DNA from: Zygnema cylindricum
Lineage: Eukaryota > Streptophyta > Zygnematophyceae > Zygnematales > Zygnemataceae
Assembly: GCA_037447655.1 (NCBI GenBank)
Contig: JBBHKE010001647.1
Coordinates: 1 to 64,000 of the forward strand
Length of the DNA stretch: 64,000 bases
Direction: 5' to 3'
Made by a program: the position numbers and the translations under genes. Position 1 is the first letter of the stretch. Every line of letters begins with the position of its first letter. Below are positions 23,499-37,000 of this stretch, one piece after another. The notes below the pieces were generated by a model that was not told the origin of the DNA, made no database searches, and saw nothing but the letters and a program-made list of their open reading frames with translations.

Positions 23499-24655
23499 GT
23501 TTGCACTAACAGTTTGTGTAAATAAGGTAAAAATTCCTCTTATCGCTATCATTTTGTGTAAGTAGGTAACCATCCTTGTTAGAGCTAACAGTTTTTGTAA
23601 GTTTGTTAACAATACCTATTATCGGTAACTGTTTGTTTAAGTTAGGTAACAATTCTTGTTATCGCTAACAATTTGTGTAAGTTAGATAACAATTCGTGTT
23701 AGCGCTAACAGTTTGTGTAAGTTAGGTAACAATTCCTCTTATTGCTAACAGTTTGTGTAAGTTAGGTAACCATTATTGTTAGCGCTAAAAGTTTGTGTAT
23801 GTTAGATAATTATTAATGTTTGAGCTAACTGTTTTTATAATTTAGGTGAAAATTCTTGTCATCGCTAACTATTTGTGTAATTTAGGTAACAATTCCTGTA
23901 GTAGCTAATTGTTTATGTAACTCAGGTAACAATTTTTGTTATCGCTAATAGTTTGTGTAATTTAGATAACAATTCGTGTTAGGGCTAACTATTTCTATAA
24001 TTTATGCAACAATTCTTGTTATCGCAAATTGTTTCTGTAATTTAGATAACAATTCTTGTTATCGCTAACAATTTGTGTAATTTAGGTAAAAATTCTTGTT
24101 ATCTCTAAGAGTTTGAGTAATTAAGGTAACATTTCTTGTTATCGCTAACTGTTTGTGTAACTTAGATATCAATTACTGTTATCGCTAAGAGTTTGTGAAA
24201 ATTAGGAAACATTCGTGCTAGCGCTAAGAATTTGTGTTATTTAGGGAACAATTCTTGTTAGCGCTAACAATTTTGTGTAAGTTAGGTAACAATTCCTGTT
24301 ATAGCTAATTGTTTGTGTAATTTAGGTATTGATTCTTGTTATCGCTAATTGTTTGTGTAAGCTAGACTAGAATTCGTGTTATCGCTAACTATTTCTGTAA
24401 TTTAGGTAACAATTTTGTGTTTTCGCTAATTGTTTTAGTAATTTAAGTAACAATTCGTGTTATCACTAATAGATTGTGTAATTTAGGTAAAATTTCCTAT
24501 TATCGCTAACTGTTTGTGTATTTTAGGTAACAATCCTTTTTATCGCTAATTTTTTGTGTAATTTAGATAACAATTCTTGTTATTGCTAACTCTTTATATA
24601 ATTAAATAACAATTCTTCTTATCTCTAATAGTTTGTGTAATTTAGATAACAATTC
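23499..24655 (+). repeat. 40-bp satellite array, block 6
   Basis: About 29 plus-strand units, beginning with the right GTTTG target duplication. 23850-24300 is closely paralogous to 32450-33100. It ends at A2. Confidence 0.95.
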
Positions 24656-25696
24656 TACAATTCTGTGTCCTCCATTGGACTACAGAATACAGGAAGCCTC
24701 TAGATAGTGGTTAACTAACCCACTTTAAGCCACGACCACTTCTGCCCAAGAAGGCAAACTGACAATTTGACTGCACCCCTGTACAGCGTGGACTCCCCTG
24801 AGTCCGTAGCAAAAAGAATCACTGAAAACGGCCAACCAACCGATAAGTTATAGGGTGGCAAAGATGCCAATTTATACAAACTCTCAGAGAGAGGACTATC
24901 TACCTAAATTTTCCTAAGTCCTAGTTTTTCCTACTTCCCTCTCACAGCTCCTATCTACTGCCTGTACGAACCAATCACAAAACTGTATAGTACAAGAAAG
25001 TACTACTACCGATGTACTTTCTGTACGGCCTCTGTACGACACGGCCATTAAGTGGACGCGTGTCCACTTTCTACTCGTCCGTACGTTCCTCGGAATTCCC
25101 GCGACCGAATGATGTCTTCCCACGTGGCGCCAGGTCATGCCACGTCACTAAATGCCAAAATGACCATTCCGGGATTTCGGCGATGATGTGCGCCGTTAGA
25201 TTTGATGTGAAATTTAATCTCGGCCGTAATAAATACTTGCGCGATATTTGTTTCGCTTTCGAAACAAAATGCGCGATATCCATTTCAAACAACTACAGTA
25301 CTTCGTATTTCGCAGAGCTGTATCTATGTGTGGCGTTAAGGGTTTAAGTTAAATGAATCTAGTACATTACAATAGTTTAAATAGTAATGAAACCCTATAT
25401 CTCCTAACGGACTTCTACGACAGACTGGTTAGAGCTAATCGCTACGCGGCACTCTGCCAGTCGGGGGTTCGAGTCCTGCCGGACTCAACCTTTTGTTGAG
25501 AGTGGCTTAAGCCACTCTTTAGTCCTTCCTATGGAGTTGAGGCAGCCATGGCTCCATTGCTCTCTCTCTCTCTCCTTCAGTGACTACAACAAGTATGGGG
25601 GCGAGAGAGAGAGAAGAAATAGAGGCAGGCTGCCTACATTTTCTTTTCTCATAAATTTAGACCTAGAAAATATAATAAAAACTACTTATTTCAACA
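24656..25696 (-). repeat. 3' LTR of A2
   Basis: 1041 bp, the same architecture as the A1 LTRs (TATA-like box, palindrome, CT-rich run). It contains the tRNA-like module at 25409-25486. Confidence 0.92.
25409..25486 (+). other. tRNA-like module in A2 3' LTR
   Basis: Third 78-bp copy. The B-box GGTTCGAGTCC and TGGTTAGAGC are intact. The middle part has three substitutions relative to A1. Confidence 0.6.
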
Positions 25697-25709
25697 CTCC
25701 CTTTATTTT

Positions 25710-28700
25710 CTAGTCAAGTTTTAATTTTTCTTTTAACCCGCATTTCTTCGACAATATTTTAATTTAGGAGAGGGCACAGGTTTGGTCATCATGTCAGCCA
25801 CCATTTCTTCATCAGGTCTATACACAAGATTTAAAATTTTATTTTCAACTTTTTCTCTTACAAAGCTTAATCTTATGTCCATATGTTTTGCTTTGAAATG
25901 ATGTTTTGGATTGGCTGCAATTGCGATTGCAGCTTGATTATCGCAAAAGATTTCATGCACTCCCTCCTTCATATATCCCAGTTCTTGCAACAATGACTTC
26001 ACCCACATTAGTTCTTTCACAGCAGAACAAGACGCCATATACTCAGCCTCCATAGTAGACTGAGCAACCACCTTTTGTTGCTTACTGCTCCAACAGCAAG
26101 CACCTTCCCCAACATACAACACATACCCAGAAGTGCATCGTCTCATAGGTGTGTCCCCATAACTGGCATCACTCCAAGTAGTGATGTCAGTGTGCTCCCC
26201 TCCCAAATGCAACCATAACTCTCTAGTTCCCACTAGATATCTCAAGACTCTCTTGGCTGCCTCCCAATCCCTCTTCCTAGGATCATTAAGACTCCTATTA
26301 AGTACACCAACTGCTGCCGCTATGTCCGGCCGGGTACAATTCATAAAATAGATTAAGCTTCCTACGACTTGTCTATAAGGGATAGACTTCATGAACTCTC
26401 TCTCCTTTGGACTCATATGATCGTCTAAGATCATCACTCCTCCTTCTACACTCCCATCACTTACTTTTTCAAGTCGATGGGAGTGGTACAACTGTTAGCA
26501 TTTTCCATCTGGAATTTCTCAAGCATATTACCTATTGCTTCTTTCTAAGTAAGTCTGATAATATTCTTCCCCCTATCTCTCTCCATTTGGATCCCCAAAA
26601 TATATTTTGCCTCCCCTAAATCCTTCATATCAAATCTGCCCCTAAGATCTTTCTTTAGCCTATTGATATTCTCCAAAGACTTACTTAACACAAGCAGATC
26701 ATCCACATAAATTGCAATAAAAATGACACCATTCTCATCTTCAAACATATAGATAGAATGGTCAGAGTTGATCCGGATGTATCCCAGATCGGTGAGAAAC
26801 TCATCTAGTTTCTTATTCCACTGTCGGGGAGCCTGTTTCAGTCCATATAAGGACTTTATGAGCCTGCAGACTTTGCTCTCTTCTCCTTCTTCCACAAACC
26901 CCTCGGGTTGCCTCATAAAAATTTCTTCCTCTAACTCACCATTAAGAAAAGCAGTCTTAATGTCCATCTGGTGAATTTCCATGTCTTTCGCTGCGGCCAG
27001 ACTGAGGAGAATCCTTACCGATGGGAACCGAACACCTTGAGCAAAGGTCTCCTCATAGTCAATCCCCTCTTTTTGGGTGAACCCCTTCGCTACCAATCGA
27101 GCCTTATACCTCTCAATTGTATTATCTGGGTTCAGTTTTAGTTTAAATACCCATTTACATCCAATAGGTTTTCTGTCTGGAGGGCAATCCGCTAGTTCCC
27201 AAGTATTTGCTTCCATGATAGAAGCCATCTCATCATTTATGGCTCTAATCCATCTTTCTTTCTCTGGACTATTCACTGCCTCTAAGTAAGACTGAGGCTC
27301 ATCTGGGTGAGATAGCTTAGTTACCTTATGGGCAGCTTCTTTTTCCTGTATCCTCTTGCTGCTCCTCCTTCCTCCCTCAAACTCCGAAGCTGGAATGGAT
27401 GGAAGTCTTGGATTTCTTCTCACTGTCTCATCGGCTCCCCTGTCCATAAAAACCGTATCTTGTCCCGCTTCTTCCATCTCCTCGAAGTCCATAGGAGAAT
27501 GTGAGGTTTCCGGTGAGTCTCCTGTATCTTTGATCTCTCCTGAATGTGTAATCACAGTTTCACTTATGTCTTTTTCGGGAACGACTGAGTTCTCCTCACT
27601 TTCGGACTCGAATCTGATCCTTATCTTCTTTGTATATTTGAAGGGGTCAAATGACTTCCCTTCATCCATGACAACTAAGTGTTTGACCAAAATGATATCT
27701 TTCTTTGCTAAGTCATAGACTCTATATCCCTTAACATCCTCATCATATCCCACAAAGTATCCAGGTTTTCCCTTAGCATCTAGTTTCTAGTTTTTCCTAT
27801 CCGTGTCAAGACTGTAGACTTGGCTACCAAATACTTTAAGGTGAGAGATATCTGGTTTCCTTCCAACCCATCTCTCATAAGGTGTCACTCCCTTTACAGC
27901 TGAGGTAAGGACTCTATTTTTAATATAGTTGGCATAGTTCATTGCCTCTGCCCAAAATCTCTTTCCTATTTTCTTGTCTGCCAACATACTGCATGCACTA
28001 TCTCCTAGTGTTCTATTCAACCTCTCAACTACCCCATTTTGTTCTGGGTTATATGGTACAGTTTTCTGGTGTTGCACTCCCTCATCTCTCAGATATTCCT
28101 CAAATTGGTTAGAGGTATATTCTCCCCCATTATCACTCCTTATCCTCTTAATAGGGATTTCATGCAATTTCTCACTCCAAGCTTTATACACTTTGAAGTA
28201 AGTTGATGCTTCAGACTTATTTTTCAGAAAGTAGACTCTAGAGTATCTAGACCAATCATTAGTTATTGTCATCATAAACCTCTTTCCTCCAACCGAAGGT
28301 ACTTTTGCAGGTCCCCAAATGTCTGTGTGGACCAAATCTAACACTTTCTCACCTCTATATGTGGCGGCTTTGGGAAAGGGAAGTCTGTGAGCCTTACCTT
28401 GAGCACAACCACTACAATCATCCATCACTTCATTATCCCCAAACTGAATGCCATCTACTACCCCAAGCTTTTTCATTTCCCTTAACCTATCAAAATGCAC
28501 ATGCCCCAATCGCTTATGCCAAATCATCACCTTAGGAACACCAACATAGTAAGCATTCTTCTTTTCATTACTCAAGTTAAGCCTAAACATTCCTTGGCTA
28601 CCCTTATCTGCTGTAAAGTAAACTTCATCTTGATACTTAGCTGTAAAGACTCCCTTTCTAGTGAAAGTATCAAACTCTTTGTCATCTAACACAGACGTAG

Positions 28701-29049
28701 AGACAAGATTTTTACTCAGCTGGGGAATGTAAAGTACATCTGAGAATGTAAGTATGGAAGTCTTACCCTCCACTAAGACTTTCAGATCTACTGATCCCAC
28801 TAGATCTGTAGTAACCACTCTCTCATCCCCATACTCTATCTCTACGGTAGGAATCTTTCTTAACTTAGTGAAGAGTTCTTTATCACGACACATATGCATG
28901 GATGCACCTGAGTCGATGATCCATCCTTCCTGTGGAGCTTCCCGAATTGCTCCAAGGGCACACTTTTGTCTCCGAGGGATCTCCTTCTCCTCCAGACTCT
29001 CGTCAAGAAGAAGCTCCCCATCCTCCTCAGAAGACTCATCCTCGGTTTC
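25710..29049 (-). pseudogene. A2 pol (protease, integrase, reverse transcriptase, RNase H), broken
   Basis: The protease/integrase half is well preserved: 370 open codons at 27787-28899 begin just after the DSGAS motif. They hold the HHCC zinc domain (IWHKRLGHVHF, CSGCAQGKAH) and the DDE core (LVHTDIWGP, IRSDNGGEY, PEQNGVVERLNRTL). A TAG follows (27784-27786). The next open stretch (26545-27753) carries the integrase-RT linker and the reverse transcriptase with the YVDD box. A stop near 26542 and a 1-bp deletion near 26467 separate it from the RNase H part (25733-26491; WSDASYGD, STMEAEYMA, FCDNQAA). A frameshift near 25745 alters the C-terminus. Confidence 0.92.
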
Positions 29050-29052
29050 TCA
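29050..29052 (-). promoter_or_regulatory. In-frame TGA at the gag/pol border of A2
   Basis: Same codon and context as 6392-6394 in A1. The gag reading frame ends here, and the protease frame continues in phase directly after it. Confidence 0.45.
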
Positions 29053-30021
29053 TGACACTTTTGTAACCACAATTGCCTTTTTCTTCCCTCCGGAAGGACC
29101 TCCTCCACGGTTCTCTTGGAGCCTTAGCTCTGATAGTTTGACACAATCTGCAATAAAGTGTCCTGGCTTTTCGCAATAGTGACAAAGACCCTTTGGGGGC
29201 CTCTGTCCCCCAGACAGATCTCTTTCCCCTCTATAAGGTTTCTTCGAGTCCTTCCCCCATCGATCCCCTCCTGCTGCTAGAGCTTGAATGCTCTTTCCTC
29301 CTCTCCTAATCTCCATTGTGTTTTCCTGCACAAGATCATCCTGACTACCGTGTTCCATTTCCATGAACTATCAGGCATTCCCTGTACTCTGTACACTATG
29401 TTTTCAAACTCATCTGGTAATTTCATGATAAGGGTGTTAACTTTCATTTTCATTCTACCTGTCCACCCGGCACTTTCCATTTCCATATACAAACAAGAAA
29501 GATCATTACAGTAATCTAACATCTTTCCTCCTTTGTAAGTGTAACTCAATAATTTTTGCTCAGCCAACTAGAGCTCCTGAATAGTTCCAGCTCTATAAAT
29601 CTCCACTAAACTCTCCCACAACTCCTCCGCCTTGTAAATGTGAAGATGAGGAGTGGCCAAACCTTGAGTGAGGTGCCTCAGAATGAAGTTATTGGCAGCC
29701 ATGTTTACATCCTCCCACATTTGAGTATCGTTCTCCACAGTCTTCACGGTCGCCGCTCCCGATACTGTGGCAATAGGAGTGAGGGGTGTCTCCTTCCCTT
29801 TGTCCTTTTCGGACACACTGCTGTCCCTATCATTTGCCTCCTCCGCTGAGGCAGCCGTTGTTGCAGAGAACCTTACTCCCCCAAATCTTGGTGGAGTTCC
29901 CGAAGGCGGACGTTTCACTTGTCCACTCACGATACCCCAGTATCGTTTTTCACACAAAGCTCCCATCATCATGGCTTCCCAATAGATGAACCCAGATCCA
30001 TTGAAGGTGGGTACCCTAGAG

Positions 30022-30036
30022 GGTGGGCCCATAACC
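30022..30036 (-). promoter_or_regulatory. Primer-binding site of A2 (half-tRNA initiator-Met)
   Basis: GGTTATGGGCCCACC, identical to A1 and adjacent to the LTR end. Confidence 0.85.
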
Positions 30037-30249
30037 TGCAATTCTGTGTCCTCGATTGGACTACAGAATACAGGAAGCCTCTAGATAGTGGTTAACTAAC
30101 CCACTTTAAGCCACGACCACTTCTGCCCAAGAAGGCAAACTGACAATTTGACTGCACCCCTGTACAGCCTGGACTCCCCTGAGGCCGTAGCAAAAAGAAT
30201 CACTGAAAACGGCCAACCAGCCGATAAGTTATAGGGTGGCAAAGATGCC

Positions 30250-30257
30250 AATTTATA
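30250..30257 (-). promoter_or_regulatory. TATA-like box in A2 5' LTR
   Basis: GTATAAATTGG on minus, about 195 nt upstream of the gag start position, as in A1. Confidence 0.45.
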
Positions 30258-30789
30258 CAAACTCTCAGAGAGAGGACTATCTACCTAAATTTTCCTAAGT
30301 CCTAGTTTTTCCTACTTCCCTCTCACAGCTCCTATCTACTGCCTGTACGAACCAATCACAAAACTGTATAGTACAAGAAAGTACTACTGCCGATGTACTT
30401 TCTGTACGGCCTCTGTACGACACGGCCATTAAGTGGACGCGTGTCCACTTTCTACTCGTCCGTACGTTCCTCGGAATTCCCGCGACCGAATGATGTCTTC
30501 CCACGTGGCGCCAGGTCATGCCACGTCACTAAATGCCAAAATGACCATTCCGGGATTTCGGCGATGATGTGCGCCGTTAGATTTGACGTGAAATTTAATC
30601 TCGGCCGTAATAAATACTTGCGCGATATTTGTTTCGCTTTCGAAACAAAATGCGCGATATCCATTTCAAACAAGTACAGTACTTCGTAATTCGCAGAACT
30701 GTATCTATGTGTGGCATTAAGGGTTTAAGTTAAATGAATCTAGTACATTACAATAGTTTAAATAGTAATGAAACCCTATATCTCCTAAC

Positions 30790-30867
30790 GGACTTCCACG
30801 ACAGACTGGTTAGAGCTAACGGCTACGCCGCGCTCTGCCGGTCGGGGGTTCGAGTCCTGCCGGACTC
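30790..30867 (+). other. tRNA-like module in A2 5' LTR
   Basis: Fourth 78-bp copy. It is almost identical to that at 2750-2827, with TGGTTAGAGC and GGTTCGAGTCC intact. Confidence 0.6.
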
Positions 30868-31073
30868 AACCTTTTGTTGAGAGTGGCTTAAGCCACTCTT
30901 TAGTCCTTCCTATAGAGTTGAGGTAGCCATGGCTCCATTGCTCTCTCTCTCTCTCTCCTTCAGTGACTACAACAAGTATGGGGGCGAGAGAGAGAGAAGA
31001 AATAGAGGCAGGCTGCCTACATTTTCTTTTCTGATAAATTTAGACCTAGAAAATATAATAAAAACTACTTATT

Positions 31074-34000
31074 CTTATCTCTAATAGTTTGTGTAATTTA
31101 GATAACAATTCCTGTTATCCCTAACTGTTTGTGTAATTTAGGTAACAATTCTTGTAATTGCTAATTGGTTGTGTAAATTAGATAACGAATGCAGTTATCG
31201 CTAGCAGATTGTGTAATTTAGATATCAAATATTGTTAGCACTACCTATTTGTGTAGTTTAGGAAACAAATTTTGTTATGGCTAACTGTTTGTGTATATTA
31301 GATAACAATTCTTGTTATCGCTAATAGTTTGTGTAATTTAGATAAAAATTCAGGTTATTGTAACAGTTTGTGTAATTTAGTTAACAATTCTTGTTATCGC
31401 TAACAGTTTTCTGTAAGTTAGGTAACAATTCCTGTTATCGCTAACTTCTTCTATAATTAAGGTAACAATTTTTGTTATCGCTAACATTATGTGTTAGTTA
31501 AATATCAATTCATGTTAGTGCTATCAGTTTGTGTAAGTTAGGTAACCATTCCTCTTATCGCTAACTGTTTGTGTAAGTAAGGTAACCATTCTTGTTAGCG
31601 CTAACACTTTGTGTAAGTTATATAACAATTTCTTTTAGCGCGAACTGTTTGCGGAAGTTAGGCAACAATTTTTGTTATCTGTAATTGTTTGTGAATTTTA
31701 GGTAACAATTCTTGTTATCGCTAAAAGTTTGTGTAGTTTAGGTAACAATTCCTATTATCGCTAACTATAACTGTAATTTAGATATCAATTCATGTTATCC
31801 CTAATAGATTGTGTAAGTTAAGAAACAATTCCCGTTAGCGCTAAGATTTTATGTAATTTAGGTAACAATTCCTGTTAGCGCTAACAATTTGTGTAAGATA
31901 GGTAACAATGTCAATAAGCACAAACATTTTTTGTAATTTAGACATTAATTCCTATTATCGCTAACAATTTGTGTAGTTTAGGTAACAGTTCTTGTTATCG
32001 CTAACAGTTTTTGTAAGTTAGGTTACAATTCCTGTTTTCGCTAACTGCTTGTGTAATTTAGGTAAAAAAACTTGATATTGCTAACACTTTGAGTAAGTAT
32101 GATAACAATTCCTGTTCGCACTAACAGTTTGTGTAAATTACGTATTCTTATCGCTAACAATTTGTGTAAGTAGGTAACCATTCTTGTTAGAGCTAACAAT
32201 TTGTGTAAGTTTGTTAACAATTCCTGTTATCGCTAACTTTTTTGGTGTAATTTAGGTAAAAATTCCTTTTATCGATAACTGTTTGTGTAAGTTAGGTAAC
32301 AATTTGTGTTAGCGCTAACAGTTTGTGTAAGTTAGGTAACAATTCCTCTTATTGCTAACAGTTTGTGTAAGTTAGGTAACCATTCTTGTTAGCGCTAAAA
32401 GTTTGTGTATGTTAGATAATTATTCATATCAGAGCTACTATTTTGGTAATTTAGGTGAAAATTCTTGTCATCGCTAACTATTTGTGTAATTTAGGTAACA
32501 ATTCCAGTAGTAGCTAATTGTTTATGTAACTCAGGTAACAATTTTTGTTATCGCTAATAGTTTGTGTAATTTAGATAACAATTCGTGTTAGGGCTAACTA
32601 TTTCTATAATTTATGCAACAATTCTTGTTATCGCAAATTGTTTCTGTAATTTAGATAACAATTCTTGTTATCGCTAACAGTTTGTGTAATTTAGGTAACA
32701 ATTCTTGTTTTGGCTAACCATTTGTGTAATCTAGATAACAATTCTTGTTATCGCTAATAGTTTGTGTAAGTTAAATATCAATTCCTATTAGCGCTAAAAG
32801 TTTCTGTAATTAAGATAACAATTCTTGTTATCACTTACTGTTTGTGTATTTTAGTTAACAATTCCTATTATTGCTAACAGTTTGTGTAATTTAGGTAACA
32901 ATTCTTGTTATCTCTAAGAGTTTGTGTAATTAAGGTAACTTTTTTTGTTATAGCTAACTCTTTGTGTAACTTAGATATCAATTCCTGTTATCGCTAAGAG
33001 TTTGTGAAAATTAGGAATCATTCTTGTTAGCGCTAAGAATTTGTGTTATTTAGGGAACAATTCTTGTTAGAGCTAACAATTTGTGTAAGTTAGGAAACAA
33101 TTCCTGTTATAGCTAACTGTTTGTGTAAGTTAGGTAACAATTCCTCTTATCGCTAATTGATTGTGTAACTTTGGTAATAATTCTTATTATTGCTAATGCT
33201 TTATGTAATTTACTTAACAATTCTTGTTATCGCTAACTGTTTCTGTAATATAGGTAATACTTATTGTTATCGCTAACAATTTTTGTAAGTTAGGTAACAA
33301 TTCCTGTTAGCGCTAACAGTTTGTGTAAGTTAGGTAAGAATTCTTGTTATCGCTAATTGATTGTATAACTTAGGTAACAATTCTTATTATTGCTAATGCT
33401 TTATGTAATTTATTTAACAATTCTTGTTATCGCTAATTGTTTCTGTAATATAGTTAATAATTATTGTTATCACTAACAATTTCTGTAAGTTAGGTAACAA
33501 TTCCTGTTAGCGCTAACAATTTGTGTAAGTTAGGTAACAATTCTGTTTATCGCTTATGTTATTTAGGTAACAATTTTTGTTATCGCTAACAATTTCTGTA
33601 ATTTTGGTAACAAATCCTGTTAGCTCTAACTGTTTGTGTAAGTTAGGTAACAATTCTTGTTAGCGGTAACTGTTTGTGAAATTTATATAACAATTCTAGT
33701 TAGGGCTAACTGTTTCTATAATTTAGGTAACAATTCTTGTTATCGCTAATTGTTTGTGTTATTTAGGTAAGAATTCTTGTTATCACTAACAATTTGTAAT
33801 ATTTAGATAACAATTCATGTTATTGCTAACAGTTTGTGTAGTTTAGGTAATAATTCTTGTTATTGCTAACAGTTTCTTTAAGTTAGATAACAATTCTTGT
33901 TAGCCCTAACTATTTGTGTAAATAAGGTAACAATTCTTGTTATCGTTAACTATTTGTGTAAGTTAGGTTACAATTCTTGTTAGCGCTAAGAGTTTCTGTA

Positions 34001-37000
34001 AGTTAGGTTATAATTCCTATTATCGCTAACTGCTTGTGTAATTAGGGTAACAATTGTTGTTATCGCTAATAGTTTGTGTAAGTTAGATTACAATTACCGT
34101 TATAGCTAACTCTTTGTATAATTTAGGTAACAATTATTGTTATCGTTAATTGTTTGTGTAATTTAAGTGACAATTCTTGTTATCGCTAAATGTTTATATA
34201 ATTTGGTAACAATTCTTGTCATCTCTAACTATTTGTGTAATTTAGATAACAATTCTTGTTATCGGTAATAGTTTGTGTAATTTAGATATAAATTCTTGTT
34301 AGCGCTAACTGTTTGTGTAATTTAGGAAACAATTTTTGTTATGGTTAACTCTTTGTGTAATTTAGGTAACAATTCTTGTTATCGCTAACTGATTGTTTTA
34401 TTTAGGTTACAATTCTTGTTATCGTTAACAGCTTGTGTAATTTTGATAACAATTGATATTATCGCTAACTGCTTGTTTAATTTAGGAACCAATTCTTGTT
34501 ATCATGAGTTGTTTGTGTAAGTTAGGTAACAATTCTTGTTATTTGTAACTGTTTGTGTAATTTAGGTTACAATTTCTATATCGCTAACTATTTTTGTAAT
34601 TTAGATATCAATTCCTATTAGCGCTAACTGTTTGTGTAAATTAGATAACAATTCATGTTATCGTTAAAAGTTTGTGTTATTTAGATAACAATTATAGTTA
34701 TTGCAAACTGTTTGAGTAAGTTAATAAACAATTCATGTTAGCGCAAACAGTTTGTGTAATTAAGGTAACATTTCCTGTTAGCGCTAACTGTTTGTGTAAT
34801 TTAGCAAACAATTTTTGTTATCATTAACAGTTCGTGTAAGTTAGGTAACAATTAGTGTCTGTGCTAATAGTTTGTGTAAGTTAGGTAACAATTCTTGTTA
34901 TCGCTAACTGTTAGTATAATTTAGGTAACAATTATTGATATCACTAATTGTTTGTTTAATTTAGTAAACAATTATTGTTATCGCTAACAGTTTGTGTAAT
35001 TTAGATTAAAATTCCTGTTATCGCTAACAGTTTGTGTAATTTAGATAAAAATTCCTGTTATCGCTAACTGTTTGTGTAAGTTAGGTTACAATTCCTGTTA
35101 GCGCTATTAGTTTGTGTAAGTTAGGTAACAATTCCTCTTATCCCAAACTGTTTCTGTAACTTAAGTAACAATTCTTATAATCGCTAATTTTTTGTGTAAT
35201 TTAAGTACCAATTTTTATTATCGCTAACTCTTTCTGTAATATAGGTAACAATTCCTGTTAGCGCTAACAATTTGTGTAAGTAAAGTAACAATTTTTGTTA
35301 TCGCTAACTGTTTGTGTAATTTATGTAACAAATCCTGTTAGCTCTAACTTTGTGTAATATAGGAAAAAAATGTTTTTATCGCTAACAGTTTGTGTAAGTT
35401 AGGTAACAATTCCTGTTAGCGGTAATAGTTTGTGTAAGTTAGGTAACAATTCTTGTTATCGCTAGCTGTTTATGTAATTTAGGTAACAATTTTTGTTATC
35501 GCTAACAGTTTGTGTAATTTAGGTAACAAATCCTGTTATCGCTAACAATTTCTATAATTTAGGTATCAATTCATGTTATTGCTAATTGGTTGTGTAATTT
35601 AGGTAACAATTAATGTTATCACTAACAATTTGTGTAATTTTGATAACAGTTCCTGTTATTGTTAACATTTTGTGTAATTTAGATAAAAATTCCTGTTATT
35701 GTTAACATTTTATGTAATTAAGGTATCAATTCTTGTTATCGCTAAATGTCTGTGTCATTTTGGCAACAATACTTATTATCGCTAACAGTTTGTGTAAGCT
35801 AGGTAACAATTCATGTTAGCGCTAACAGTTTGTGTAAGTTGAGTAACAATTTTTGTATTTGCTAACTGTTTGTGTAATTTATGTAACAATTCTTGTTATC
35901 GCTAACTGTTTGTGTAAGTTAAGTAACAATTTTTGTTATCTCTTAGAGTTTGTGTTATTTAGGTAACATTTCCTTTTAGCGCTAACTGTTTTTGTAATTT
36001 AGGTAACAATTCTTGTTATTGGTAACACTTTGTGTAAGTTAGATTACAATTCCTGGTATCGCTAACTGTTTGTGTAATTAAGGTAACATTTATTAATATT
36101 GCTAATTGTTTGTGTAATTTTGGTAACAATTCTTGTTATCACTAACAATTTGTGTAATTTAGGTAACAATTCCTATTAGGGCTAACAATTTTTGTAAGTT
36201 AGGTAACAATTCCTGTTTTTGCTAACAGTTAATGTAAGTTAGATTACAATTCTTGTTATCGCTAACTGTTTGTGTAATTTAGGTAATAATTCGTGCTATT
36301 GCTAATTGTTTGTGTAATTTAGGTAACAATTCTTGTTATCACTTAAGTTTTTGTAATTTAGAAAACAATTCTTGTTATCGCTAAATTTATATATAAATTG
36401 GTAACAATTCTTGTTATCTCTAACTGTTTGTGTTATTTAAAAAACAATTCTTATTGTCGCTAATAGTTTGTGTAATTTAGATATAAATTCTTGTTAGCGC
36501 TAACAATTTGTGTAATTTAGGAAACAGTTTTTGTTATGGCTAACTGTTTGTGTAATTTAGGTAGCAATTCTTGTTATCGCTAGATCTTTCTGTAAATTTG
36601 ATAACAATTCTTGGTATCTCTAATAGTTTGTGTAATTTAGATATCAATTTTTGTTATCGCTAACTATTTATGTAATTTAGATAACAATTCATGTTATCGC
36701 TAACTACTTTTGTAATTTAGGTAACAATTCTTGTTATTATTAGTTGTTTGTGTTATTTAGGTAACAATTCTTGTTATTGGTAAGAGTTTGTGTAATTTAG
36801 GTAACATTTCCTGTTATCGCTAACTATTTGTATAATTTAGATATCAATTCTTGTTAGACCTAACTGTTTGTGTAATTTAGGAAACAATTCTTGTTATCGC
36901 TAACTTTTTGTGTATTTTAGGTAACAATTCTTGATATCTTAAACTGTTTGTGTAAATTAGATAATAATTCATGTTATCGCTTACTGTTTGTGTAATTAAG

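Larger units (their letters stand above)
29050..30056 (-). pseudogene. A2 gag, broken
   Basis: About 335 codons. The start codon, inside the 5' LTR, is mutated from ATG to ATC (30054-30056). The next in-frame residues QVMGPPSRVPTFNGSG are encoded by the LTR end and primer-binding site. A Lys codon has become TAG (just upstream of AEQKLLSYTYK, near 29568-29570). A 1-bp deletion lies near 29333. The distal part keeps the CCHC knuckle CHYCEKPGHFIADC, which A1 has lost. The C-terminal tail (KKKAIVVTKVS) ends at the TGA. Confidence 0.88.
24656..31073 (-). mobile_element. Ty1/copia retrotransposon A2, degenerate
   Basis: Sister of A1 with the same order of parts: 5' LTR 30037-31073, primer-binding site, gag, pol, polypurine tract, 3' LTR 24656-25696. 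The left terminal dinucleotide has changed (TACA for TGCA). The right LTR has lost its last few bases (TCAACA). The satellite 40-mer before the element is repeated directly after it, so no simple 5-bp duplication remains. Lesions differ from those of A1 except for the TGA at the gag/pol border. Confidence 0.92.
30037..31073 (-). repeat. 5' LTR of A2, end-truncated
   Basis: 1037 bp, homologous to the other A LTRs but missing the terminal TCAACA at its outer edge. TATA-like box at 30250-30257, tRNA-like module at 30790-30867. Confidence 0.9.
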
